Source of the DNA: Pseudomonadota bacterium
GTDB taxonomy: Bacteria; Pseudomonadota; Gammaproteobacteria; Xanthomonadales; Rhodanobacteraceae
DNA length: 26,326 nucleotides
Reading direction: 5' to 3'
NCBI GenBank assembly: GCA_021783385.1
Contig: JAJXTX010000007.1
Coordinates: forward strand, 1-26,326
Position numbers and translations under genes: made by a program. The notes beneath the pieces were generated by a model. That model worked only from the letters and a program-made list of their open reading frames with translations. It was not told where the DNA came from and searched no databases. Positions 1-7,230 of this stretch are shown here, in pieces. Position 1 is the first letter of the stretch. The number at the start of each line of letters is the position of its first letter.

Positions 1-449
1 TGGCGACGCCGCCCGGTGACACCATCGCGCTGTCGCTGCCCGATCGCGGCCCACTGCCGGCCCACCTGATCGGCGCCTCGCCGCGCGCGGATGCCGTGGT
101 GCAGGGCGCCACCTTCTTCTACCGCGCTGACGGTGCCGGCCTGCTCACGGATCAACGGCTGAGCGCCAGCGTGCCGCTGGGCAGCGCTACGCAAACCGGC
201 GTGACGGTGCCGGCGACGGCGGTGATCTGGTATGCCGGCCAGCCGTGGGCCTATGTCGAGACCGCCGCCGGCCGCTATCAGCGGCGCCCGCTGAGCGTGG
301 ACGCGCGCAACGCCAGCGGCTGGTTCGAGGCGAGCGGCTTTCGCGCCGGCGAGCGCGTGGTGGTGCGCGGCGGCGAACTGCTGATCTCGCAGGAGCTGCT
401 GCCACCGCCCGGCGTGAAGCCCGCCGGAGGCGACGACGATGATGGTTGA
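1..449 (+). CDS. RND efflux periplasmic adaptor subunit, C-terminal part (5' end outside window)
   Basis: The reading frame is open from base 3 to the TGA at 447-449, so the gene starts before the window; about 148 residues are visible. The segment fits the beta-barrel and membrane-proximal part of an RND membrane-fusion protein: residues such as VPATAVIWYAGQPWAYVET and, further on, FRAGERVVVRGGELLISQEL follow the usual adaptor ending (allowed site, value read-out, 'G(E/D)xVVxxG' turn, final helix). It ends in an acidic GGDDDDG tail. In the cell it would link an inner-membrane RND permease to an outer-membrane channel across the periplasm. The RND permease gene starts about 100 bp downstream on the same strand, which supports this role. 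Family identity is by residue pattern and context only; the substrate cannot be told from this fragment. Confidence 0.8.
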   Translation, partial: ATPPGDTIALSLPDRGPLPAHLIGASPRADAVVQGATFFYRADGAGLLTDQRLSASVPLGSATQTGVTVPATAVIWYAGQPWAYVETAAGRYQRRPLSVDARNASGWFEASGFRAGERVVVRGGELLISQELLPPPGVKPAGGDDDDG

Positions 450-551
450 GGTCGGCCTGACTCCAGCCGCCCGGCCCACACCGCGCCGCGCGATCGCGGC
501 CATCCCGATCCATCGCGCCGCTGCCCTCCGCTGCGCCAAAGGCACCTGCTC

Positions 552-3500
552 ATGTTGAATGCGATTGTCGGTTTTGCGGTACGCCTGCGCGGGGTGATGA
601 TCGCGCTGGCGGTGCTCGCCACGGCCTACGGTGTGCTTGCGCTGGGCCGCGCCCGGCTCGACGTGTTTCCGGAATTCGCGCCGCCACAGGCGATCGTGCA
701 GACCGAGGTGCCGGGCTTCGCTCCCAGCCAGGTCGAGACGCTGGTGACGCAGCCTCTGGAAAACGCGCTGGCCGGCGCCGGCGCGCTCAGCAGCATGCGC
801 TCCAAGTCGCTGCAGGGCCTGTCGATGATCACCCTGACCTTCCGCAACGGCAGCGATCTGCAACGCGTGCGCCAGACCGTCAGCGAGCGGCTGCAGCGGG
901 TGGCCAGCACGCTGCCCACCGGCGCGCGCACGCCGGTGCTGCTGCCGCTGTCGTCGTCGTCCGGCATCGTACTGACGATCGGCGTGACCTCGAACAAGCT
1001 CGATGCGCTGCAGCTACGCACGCTGGCCGACTGGACGCTGAAGCCGCAGCTGCTGTCGGTGCCCGGCGTTTCCGACGTCACGGTATTCGGCGGCGGGCTG
1101 CGTCAGCTGCAGATCCAGGTGCACCCGCAGGCGCTCGCGCGCTACGGCCTGTCGATGCAACAGGTGATGGCCGCGGCGCGACGTGCCACCGGCCAGGCCG
1201 GCGGCGGCTTCGTCGAGAACGCCAGCCAGCGCATCGTGCTGGCGCCCACCGGGCTGGCCACCACGCCGGCGCAGATCGCCGAGGTGGCCCTGAAGGCGCA
1301 TGACGGCGGCGTGCTGCGGCTGGGCGACGTGGCCACGGTGAGCAACGCCGCGGCGCCGGCCGCCGGGGCCGCCTCGATCATGGGCAAGCCCGGCGTGATG
1401 CTGGTGATCGCCGAGCAGTACGGCGCTGACACCGTGCGCCTGACCCATGCACTGGATGCGCGGCTGCAATCGCTGAAGCCGGCGCTCACCGCACAGCATG
1501 TGACACTGTATCCGGCGCTGTTCCGGCCGGCCAACTTCATCGACGCCGCGGTCGGCCATCTGCGCGATGCGCTGCTGATCGGCGCGGCGCTGGTGCTGCT
1601 GGTGCTGTTCCTGTTCCTGCGCAACGCGCGTGCGGCGCTGATCTCGGCGGTGGCGATTCCGCTGTCGCTGCTGGCGGCGGTGGTGGTGCTGGAGCACTTC
1701 GGGCTGGGGCTCAACACGATGACCCTGGGCGGCCTGGCGATCGCCATCGGCGAGGTGGTGGACGACGCCATCATCGACGTCGAGAACATCGTGCGCCGGC
1801 TGCGCCTGAACCGGCTCGAAGCTGCGCCGCTGCCCGCCGCGCAGGTGGTGCTGGCGGCCTCGCTGGAGGTGCGCAGCGCGGTGATCTACGCCACCTTCAT
1901 CGTGGCGCTGGTGTTTGTGCCGGTGATCACGCTGTCCGGCGTGGCCGGCAGCCTGTTCGCGCCGCTTGGCATCGCCTACATCGCCGCGATCATGGCCTCA
2001 CTGGTGGTGGCGCTGACGGTGACGCCGGCGCTGGCGCTGACCCTGCTGCGCGGCACCGACAACGCGCCGGAGCCGGCGCTGCAGCAGCGCATCAAACAGC
2101 ACTATGCGGGCATGCTGACGCGCGTCGAGCGGCACCCGCGCACGCTGCCGATCGTGGTGGCGGTGCTCTGCGTGGCCGCGCTGGCAGTGCTGCCGTTCCT
2201 GCAGAGCAGCTTTCTGCCGCAGTTGCGCGAAGGCCATTACATCGTGCACATGCGGCTGGCCCCGGGCGCCTCGCTGCAGGCCTCGCAGGACCTGGGCGTG
2301 CACGTCAGCCAGGCGCTGCTGGCGGTGCCCGGGGTGCGCTCGGTGGCGCAGCGCACCGGCCGCAGCGCGCGTACGGTCGATCCGTCGCCGACCTTCGCCA
2401 ACGAATTCGAGGTGGACCTGAAACCGCTCTCCGGCCCCGGCCAGCAGCGCGCGCTGAACGGTATCCAGCAGGCGCTGAAGCCGTTCGCCGGCGCCAGCTT
2501 CTCGGTTAACACCTTCCTCAGCGAGCGCATCCACGAGACGCTGTCGGGCTATACCGCGCCGGTGGTGGTGAAGATCTACGGCAACCAGCTTGATCAGCTC
2601 GACAGCCTTGCGCAGCAGTCGGCCACGGTACTGTCCAGCCTGCCGGGCGCCTCGAACGTGCAGGTGCAGGCGGCGCAGGGTGAGCCGCAGCTGTCGATCC
2701 GCCTGCGCCAGGACCTGCTGTCGCGCGACGGCATCGCGCCGGCCGACGTGCTCGACACCCTGCAGGCCGCGTATGCGGGGACGCGGGTGGGACAGGTACT
2801 GGACGGCAACCGCGTGTTCGATGTCGAGGTGATCCTGCCGCCGTCGCTGCGGCAGGACCCGGCCAGCGTCGGCGCGCTGCCGATCAGCGCGCCGGACGGA
2901 CGCCAGTGGCCGCTGTCGGCGCTGGCCGACCTGACGATGAGCCAGGGCCGCGTGATGGTGCTGCACGAGGACGGCCAGCGCGTGCAGGTGGTCACCGTGA
3001 ATCTGCGCGGCGCCAACGCCGCCGCGTTCACGCGGCGCGCACAGCAGGCGCTGGCACATGACATCAAGTGGCCGCCCGGCACCTATCCGGTGTTTGGTGG
3101 CGATGCGGCGGCGCAGTCGGCCGCCACCCACCAGCTGCTGGCGCACGGTGCGCTGGCGCTGGCCGGGGTGATCGTGCTGCTGTATCTGGCCCTGCGCAGC
3201 ATGCGTTCGGTGACGCTGGTGCTGGTCAACCTGCCGTTCGCGCTGGTCGGCGGCGTGGCGGTGGCGCTGCTGATGGGCGGCACGCTGAGTCTGGGCGGAC
3301 TAGTCGGTTTCGTCACGCTGTTCGGCATCAGCGTGCGCAACTCGATCATGCTGGTGTCGCACTACCGCCATCTGGTCGAGGTCGAGGGCCTGCCGTGGAA
3401 CATGGACACCGCCCAGCGCGGCGCCGCCGAGCGGCTGGTGCCGATCCTGATGACCGCGCTGGTCACTGCGCTGGGGCTGCTGCCGCTGGCGCTCACCGCC

Positions 3501-3659
3501 GGCGCGCCGGGCAACGAGATCGAGGGCGCGATGGCGGCGGTAATCCTGGGCGGTCTGCTCACCTCGACGATCCTCAACCTGCTGGTGCTGCCGGTGCTGT
3601 CGGTGCGCTGGCTGCGCTTCGCCCCGCACGACGATCATGCGATGACGACAGTCGCCTGA
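552..3659 (+). CDS. RND efflux permease, heavy-metal-efflux (CzcA/CusA-like) branch
   Basis: A full-length 1035-residue inner-membrane RND permease, the usual length for the family. It opens with a first membrane helix, then the periplasmic start RLDVFPEFAPPQ typical of CzcA/CusA-like pumps; two large periplasmic loops and two blocks of membrane helices follow. The proton-relay helix reads AIGEVVDDAIIDVEN (residues about 398-412, with D404, D405 and E411). This fits the AxGx3DxAx3xEN pattern described for the HME4 group (monovalent Cu/Ag) rather than the DFG pattern of Zn/Co/Cd pumps, but the extra acidic residues E401, D405 and D409 are unusual. The start ATG has a weak AAGG upstream. The adaptor gene lies just before it, so the two form an operon; no outer-membrane partner is visible and it may lie upstream of the window. 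Substrate unknown; metal is an inference, and pumps of this branch are not all proven metal exporters. Confidence 0.88.
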   Translation: MLNAIVGFAVRLRGVMIALAVLATAYGVLALGRARLDVFPEFAPPQAIVQTEVPGFAPSQVETLVTQPLENALAGAGALSSMRSKSLQGLSMITLTFRNGSDLQRVRQTVSERLQRVASTLPTGARTPVLLPLSSSSGIVLTIGVTSNKLDALQLRTLADWTLKPQLLSVPGVSDVTVFGGGLRQLQIQVHPQALARYGLSMQQVMAAARRATGQAGGGFVENASQRIVLAPTGLATTPAQIAEVALKAHDGGVLRLGDVATVSNAAAPAAGAASIMGKPGVMLVIAEQYGADTVRLTHALDARLQSLKPALTAQHVTLYPALFRPANFIDAAVGHLRDALLIGAALVLLVLFLFLRNARAALISAVAIPLSLLAAVVVLEHFGLGLNTMTLGGLAIAIGEVVDDAIIDVENIVRRLRLNRLEAAPLPAAQVVLAASLEVRSAVIYATFIVALVFVPVITLSGVAGSLFAPLGIAYIAAIMASLVVALTVTPALALTLLRGTDNAPEPALQQRIKQHYAGMLTRVERHPRTLPIVVAVLCVAALAVLPFLQSSFLPQLREGHYIVHMRLAPGASLQASQDLGVHVSQALLAVPGVRSVAQRTGRSARTVDPSPTFANEFEVDLKPLSGPGQQRALNGIQQALKPFAGASFSVNTFLSERIHETLSGYTAPVVVKIYGNQLDQLDSLAQQSATVLSSLPGASNVQVQAAQGEPQLSIRLRQDLLSRDGIAPADVLDTLQAAYAGTRVGQVLDGNRVFDVEVILPPSLRQDPASVGALPISAPDGRQWPLSALADLTMSQGRVMVLHEDGQRVQVVTVNLRGANAAAFTRRAQQALAHDIKWPPGTYPVFGGDAAAQSAATHQLLAHGALALAGVIVLLYLALRSMRSVTLVLVNLPFALVGGVAVALLMGGTLSLGGLVGFVTLFGISVRNSIMLVSHYRHLVEVEGLPWNMDTAQRGAAERLVPILMTALVTALGLLPLALTAGAPGNEIEGAMAAVILGGLLTSTILNLLVLPVLSVRWLRFAPHDDHAMTTVA

Positions 3660-3677
3660 GTCCGACGTGCTGCGAGG

Positions 3678-3707
3678 GCTGCTGCGCCCTGTGTAAGACG
3701 CAGCAGC
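3678..3707 (+). other. hairpin just downstream of the RND permease gene
   Basis: GCTGCTGCG (3678-3686) and CGCAGCAGC (3699-3707) are a perfect 9-bp inverted repeat around a 12-base loop, starting 19 bases after the permease stop codon. No T-run follows, so an intrinsic terminator is not proven; it could also be chance within the chromate-transporter remnant that starts here. Confidence 0.3.
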
Positions 3708-4130
3708 ATGCCAGCATCGGCGGCACGGACCATACGTCCACACCAAAAACGCGTCATGGTGATCGGGGTGCCGGCGAAGATCAGCATGACCGCGGGCTTC
3801 AGCGTGACACGTTTCAGGCCGTATCGGCCCGGCATGCAGCGCCCGCACCGAGCCGAAGATACTGTGCTCGGCGAACCACAATGACAGGTTCAGCATCGCT
3901 CCGATAACGGCGGCCGCCACCGCGCTGACTGCCGCACCACGACACCCAATCCGGCACCCGTCACGATCAGCGACATGGCTGAACGCACGCATGGGTGGCC
4001 AGGAAGGCGGCGATCGCCATGCCAATGAAGCAGCGACTGTTCAAAGCGCGTTGAGCGAACCGCAGCGCCGCCTGCACCACCGCCAACACAGACGGTGTCT
4101 TCCGTCCGCAGGCCCGTGAGTTGCCTCACT
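3690..4130 (-). pseudogene. chrA: decayed chromate transporter (ChrA/CHR family) remnant
   Basis: No intact gene lies in this stretch, but minus-strand translation gives successive CHR-family blocks in different frames. From 4086 downward one frame reads VLAVVQAALRFAQRAL and MAIAAFLATHA (the mid-protein helix), ending at a TGA near 3977. The next frame reads SLIVTGAGLG (the 'PLIVLGAGLIG' block). A third reads AVIGAMLNLSLWFAEHS (the late 'AAVVGVxLNLALWFA' helix, about 3940-3880). A fourth reads AVMLIFAGTPITMTRFW and MVRAADAGMLLRLTQ (the C-terminal helix). The part normally lying between the second and third blocks is missing, as are the N-terminal half and a proper stop. So at least three frameshifts and one internal deletion have destroyed a gene that once encoded an inner-membrane chromate exporter. 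Recognition is from remembered family blocks; no alignment was run. Confidence 0.7.
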
Positions 4131-4186
4131 GGTGTGCTTGTTGGTGGGGCCAACGATGATGCTGCTCGGAGGCACTGCCTGAAAGT

Positions 4187-4200
4187 CGCAAGGCCTTGCG
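4187..4200. promoter_or_regulatory. 14-bp perfect palindrome upstream of the sigma-54 promoter
   Basis: CGCAAGGCCTTGCG is a perfect 14-bp palindrome centred about 142 bp upstream of the -24 element at 4336. This is a normal distance for an enhancer-binding-protein site, but it could equally be a leftover hairpin. Inference only. Confidence 0.25.
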
Positions 4201-4221
4201 AGGCTCTATGATATTTTTCAA

Positions 4222-4240
4222 GTGTCGTACGTTCTTACAC
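4222..4240. promoter_or_regulatory. GTGT-N11-ACAC dyad, candidate sigma-54 activator site
   Basis: The stretch carries GTGT at 4222-4225 and ACAC at 4237-4240, a dyad with an 11-base spacer, ending 95 bases before the -24 element at 4336. NtrC-type activators bind dyads of this size at about this distance. The base match between half-sites is poor beyond the GTGT/ACAC ends, so this is a weak candidate. The AT-rich run at 4276-4330 between it and the promoter could ease DNA bending. Confidence 0.25.
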
Positions 4241-4335
4241 ATCGCGTCGAAATTTCCCGCGCCGAGTTGCTTTCACCCCTTTCGAAAAATCTTAAAGTAT
4301 TGAAATATAAGATTAATTTATTTTCATCTCTCATT

Positions 4336-4351
4336 TGGCATGAATAATGCT
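4336..4351 (+). promoter_or_regulatory. sigma-54 (RpoN) -24/-12 promoter for the PEP-CTERM gene
   Basis: TGGCATGAATAATGCT matches the RpoN consensus TGGCACGNNNNTTGCW at ten of the twelve defined positions. The invariant GG (4337-4338) and GC (4349-4350) are present, separated by exactly 10 bases. The transcript would start near 4362, leaving a leader of about 110 bases before the GTG start at 4476. PEP-CTERM genes in several proteobacteria are known to be activated through RpoN and the PrsK/PrsR two-component pair, which makes this site meaningful and not a chance match. Confidence 0.75.
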
Positions 4352-4475
4352 AACAGGTGGGCGAGGAACACTGATACCCATCAGCGAAACAGGAACGTCG
4401 CGCCCGACCCGGTGAGCTGTGGCTGACCACCAATCACTCCGACCGTACACCGACAAACCGTCAAGGAGAAATATC

Positions 4476-5114
4476 GTGAAACTCAATCAGAAAGCATTGA
4501 CCGCCGGACGACTGTTGGCTGCGGGTCTGGCGAAAAAACTTTCAATGGCTGCTTTTGTCGCCTCGTTGCTTGGCGTGGCAGGCACGGCCAGTGCCCACCT
4601 GGTCGCCTTCGGCTGGAAAGACAACGGCAATGGAACAATCACCATGTGGGGTGAGCATTGGCATGGCGCTCAAAGTGCGCCTTCCACCGCCAATGGCGGC
4701 GTCAGGATTGGCGTCTTCGGCACAAACAGCAGCCTATGGCCAGTGTTCCAATGGACAGGGGTTGCCAACAACATGGGCGGAACTATTGCGGGAATGGACG
4801 CCATGGTGACAAACGGCACACTTACTGGCTATGCCGTGGATCCGGGCAACTTTAGCAATAGCCCATTTGAGAACGATTGGTTCTTCACCGATCCCCTCGT
4901 ACTGGGAAATGGCACTTGGGGACTGTTTACTGGCACCAACTGCTGTATCGATACGATGAGTGGGCCTGGGAAATTTGTTCTCACGGGGATTACCAGCGTC
5001 CCTCCCGGCACGGGCCCTGGGAATAATGTTCCCGAGCCAGCTTCGTTGGCGCTGTTTGGCATTGGCCTTGCCGGGCTGCTGGCTGCGGTGCGCCGTCGCA
5101 AGCAACGGGCTTGA
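4476..5114 (+). CDS. PEP-CTERM sorting-domain surface protein
   Basis: Encodes 212 residues from a GTG start chosen because AAGGAG lies 7 bases upstream (4463-4468); an in-frame GTG at 4419 lacks such a site and would spoil the signal peptide. Residues 1-40 form a long Sec signal ending GTASA, with predicted cleavage between A40 and H41. The C-terminus is a textbook PEP-CTERM signal: VPEP at 185-188, a hydrophobic helix, then an RRRK basic tail. Exosortase (EpsH family) normally recognises and removes this tail, sending the protein to the surface or extracellular matrix. The mature part is rich in Gly, Asn, Thr and Trp, has GEHWHG at 59-64 and adjacent cysteines C156-C157. No exosortase is in the window. 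Codon use and GC are clearly lower than in the flanking genes, and both flanks are decayed genes, which suggests acquisition. The precise function is unknown. Confidence 0.88.
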   Translation: MKLNQKALTAGRLLAAGLAKKLSMAAFVASLLGVAGTASAHLVAFGWKDNGNGTITMWGEHWHGAQSAPSTANGGVRIGVFGTNSSLWPVFQWTGVANNMGGTIAGMDAMVTNGTLTGYAVDPGNFSNSPFENDWFFTDPLVLGNGTWGLFTGTNCCIDTMSGPGKFVLTGITSVPPGTGPGNNVPEPASLALFGIGLAGLLAAVRRRKQRA

Positions 5115-5131
5115 CCGCTTGGGGTTGCCTG

Positions 5132-5170
5132 AAGGGATAACGGCAGACAAGATGTCTGCCGTTATCCCTT
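5132..5170 (+). terminator. perfect 18-bp hairpin behind the PEP-CTERM gene
   Basis: The arms at 5132-5149 and 5153-5170 are exact reverse complements (18 bp) with a 3-base AGA loop, beginning 18 bases after the stop codon. The arms start AA and end TT only, without a long T-run, so it may act as a terminator in either direction or as an mRNA-stabilising hairpin. Confidence 0.65.
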
Positions 5171-5252
5171 GGTCAGGTGGTCAGGTGCGTCTTCCAACAA
5201 CTCGATGCTCCCGTTACGTCGTCCCCGGCCAACCCGGGTAAATCATTCTTGA

Positions 5253-5358
5253 TCAGCGCTGGAATTGATGCGTCGCGTGGGCATGTGCTATCGCACGGCC
5301 TGCCTCGTCAACTGCAAAATCATACAGGGCATGACCGAACGGCAGGCAGGGACGCCAG
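5253..5358 (+). pseudogene. short remnant of an IS1595-like transposase
   Basis: After a TGA at 5250-5252, one frame reads SALELMRRVGMCYRTACLV followed by NCKIIQGMTERQA. This resembles the DNA-binding 'SALELxRQLGVxYxTAWxxxHKxxxxMxERE' block of IS1595/IS1016-type transposases. Nothing else of the transposase and no terminal inverted repeats were found, so this is at most a 100-base shred. It lies between the PEP-CTERM hairpin and a truncated beta-propeller gene, consistent with past insertion and deletion here. Recognition is from a short remembered motif only. Confidence 0.45.
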
Positions 5359-5386
5359 CTCAGCAGCTGCGGGCGCCGGGTAGATC

Positions 5387-5725
5387 ATGCCGGTGCAGCG
5401 GCTGGCCTTCATCGCCTGCGAGGATAACGCCCGGCGGCTGGTGCTGAGTCTCGCCAGCCGCCACGTGCTCGCCACCATTGCGGTGGGCGGCGATTCCGAC
5501 TTACTGGCCTTCGATCCCAGGCTGCAGCGTCTGTACGTGGTGGGCGAACACGGCATCGTGTCGGCGTTCGCGCTGCAGCGTGGGTCGCTGCACCGGATCG
5601 GCCAGGGCCGCCTCGGCCCGGATGCGCACATGGTGACGCTCGATCCGGCAACCCACCGAGCCTGCTTTCCACTGCAGGATCTGCACGGCAAAACCGTACT
5701 GCACATCATGGCAGCCAGTTGCTGA
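5387..5725 (+). pseudogene. C-terminal fragment of a YncE/YVTN-type beta-propeller protein
   Basis: The 112-residue frame from the ATG at 5387 contains about two and a half propeller blades. Blade strands read RLVLSLASRHVLATIAVGG, then LLAFDPRLQRLYVVGEHG, then a final VTLDPATHRACFPLQ. Such proteins are normally about 300-350 residues with an N-terminal signal; here no signal peptide exists and an in-frame TAG lies at 5381-5383, two codons before the ATG. It is therefore best read as the tail of a broken periplasmic propeller gene whose front was lost, probably with the neighbouring transposase remnant. No ribosome binding site is obvious before the ATG. It could still be translated as a small protein, but a lone part-propeller would probably not fold. 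Confidence 0.55.
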
Positions 5726-5883
5726 GGGGATCTCCAGCAGCATCTCTGTGCGAGGCAGGCAAGCCGGCACGCAGCGGCCGCGTGCATCGCGAAGCGCTCA
5801 CATCGATCCGCTCACACTGCGATGCATCGTCGAGCCGTGGGGTGCCGTGCGCCAGCCGCTGACGCACACTGGAGAAGCGCTTC

Positions 5884-7158
5884 ATGTCAGGCATCCTGAT
5901 CACAGCACTGGCGACAACGCTGGTGACGGCGCTGGTCATCTTCATCGGCATGAATTTCCACAAGCCGGAAAAGGACATCCGGCACAAGGTGGAGCATTGC
6001 CACACGATCGCCGATCCGCAGTTCCTGCTGGAGATGAACGCGATGCTGGGGCCGGACGTGCTCGGCGGCAATCGCGTCGAGGTGCTGGAAAATGGCGAGC
6101 AGATCTTTCCGGCGATGCTGGCGGCGATCCGCGCCGCCACGCGCAGCATCACCTTCGAAACCTACATTTACTGGTCCGGCGAGATCGGCCGCGCGTTCGC
6201 CGATGCGCTGTGCGAGCGCGCCCGCGCCGGCGTGCCGGTGCATGTGATGCTGGACTGGCTCGGCAGCGCCAAGATCGATCAGCGCCTGCTTGACGAACTG
6301 AGCGCGGCGGGGGTGCAGCTGCGGCGCTACCACCCGCTGCGCTGGTACAGCATCGGGCGCCTCAACAACCGCACCCACCGCAAGCTGCTGGTGCTCGACG
6401 GCCGCATCGGCTTCACCGGCGGCGTGGGCATCGCCGACCAGTGGAATGGTCACGCGCAGGACCCGCAGCACTGGCGCGACCTGCATTTCCGGGTCGAGGG
6501 GCCGGTGGTGGCGCAGATGCAGTCAGCCTTCATGGACAACTGGATCAAGACCACCGGCAGCGTGCTGCACAGCGACATCTACTACCCGCCGCTGCAGCCG
6601 GCAGGCAGCGAGGCGATGCACCTGTTCGTCAGTTCGCCCGCCGGCGGCAGCGCCAGCATGCACCTGATGTACCTGCTCTCGATCGCGGCGGCCACACACT
6701 CGATCGACCTGCAGGCGGCGTATTTCGTGCCCGATCCGATCGTGATCGCAGCGCTGCTGGCCGCACGCCGCCGCGGCGCGCGCGTGCGCGTGCTGGTGCC
6801 CGGGCGGCACATCGACTCCGGTCTGGTGCGCGTGTCCTCGCGCGGCGAATGGGGCAAGCTGCTGGCGGCGGGCGTGGAAATCCACGAGTACCAGCCCACC
6901 ATGATGCACAACAAGCTGCTGATCCTGGATCAGCACCTGGTGTCGGTCGGCTCGACCAATTTCGATCTGCGCTCATTCGAGCTGAACGACGAGGCCAGCC
7001 TCAATGTCTACTCCGACGCCTTCGCCGCGCGCATGACCGCGGTGATGGAAGCCGATCTGTTGCACAGCAAGCCCTGCACGCTGGAGATGTGGCAGCAGCG
7101 GCCGTGGCGACAGCGGCTGGCGGAGATTGTCGCGCTGCCCCTGAAATCGCAGCTGTGA
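5884..7158 (+). CDS. phospholipase D family protein, cardiolipin synthase-like
   Basis: Encodes 424 residues, close to the length of bacterial ClsB-type cardiolipin synthases. Residues 4-22 form a single hydrophobic N-terminal helix that would anchor it in the inner membrane. Two HKD active-site motifs are intact: HRKLLVLD (H165, K167, D172) followed by the GFTGG block, and HNKLLILD (H342, K344, D349) followed by VGSTNFDLRSFELNDE. Family members transfer a phosphatidyl group between phospholipids, making cardiolipin from phosphatidylglycerol and/or phosphatidylethanolamine. A GGAG lies 8 bases before the ATG. The stop is 72 bases before the molybdopterin oxidoreductase gene on the same strand, so co-transcription is possible. 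The acceptor cannot be told from sequence; a nonspecific phospholipase D is the alternative. Confidence 0.88.
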   Translation: MSGILITALATTLVTALVIFIGMNFHKPEKDIRHKVEHCHTIADPQFLLEMNAMLGPDVLGGNRVEVLENGEQIFPAMLAAIRAATRSITFETYIYWSGEIGRAFADALCERARAGVPVHVMLDWLGSAKIDQRLLDELSAAGVQLRRYHPLRWYSIGRLNNRTHRKLLVLDGRIGFTGGVGIADQWNGHAQDPQHWRDLHFRVEGPVVAQMQSAFMDNWIKTTGSVLHSDIYYPPLQPAGSEAMHLFVSSPAGGSASMHLMYLLSIAAATHSIDLQAAYFVPDPIVIAALLAARRRGARVRVLVPGRHIDSGLVRVSSRGEWGKLLAAGVEIHEYQPTMMHNKLLILDQHLVSVGSTNFDLRSFELNDEASLNVYSDAFAARMTAVMEADLLHSKPCTLEMWQQRPWRQRLAEIVALPLKSQL

Positions 7159-7230
7159 GGGGCTGACAGGGGCCGGCTCGCCAGCCGCGCCGTACTCATG
7201 GGATCATCTGCGGCTTGAAAAACGCAGCGC

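Noticed and set aside
3890..4153. Minus-strand open frame of 87 codons read as an intact small gene
   Set aside because: It only strings together pieces of the frameshifted chromate transporter in one frame; family blocks continue in other frames, so this is debris and not a gene.
4419..4475. Upstream GTG start for the PEP-CTERM gene
   Set aside because: No ribosome site, and it would place 19 polar residues before the signal peptide; the GTG at 4476 has AAGGAG at proper spacing.
5171..5187. Tandem GGTCAGGT copies after the PEP-CTERM hairpin
   Set aside because: Only two copies of about 8 bases; most likely chance, with no sign of target-site duplication around them.
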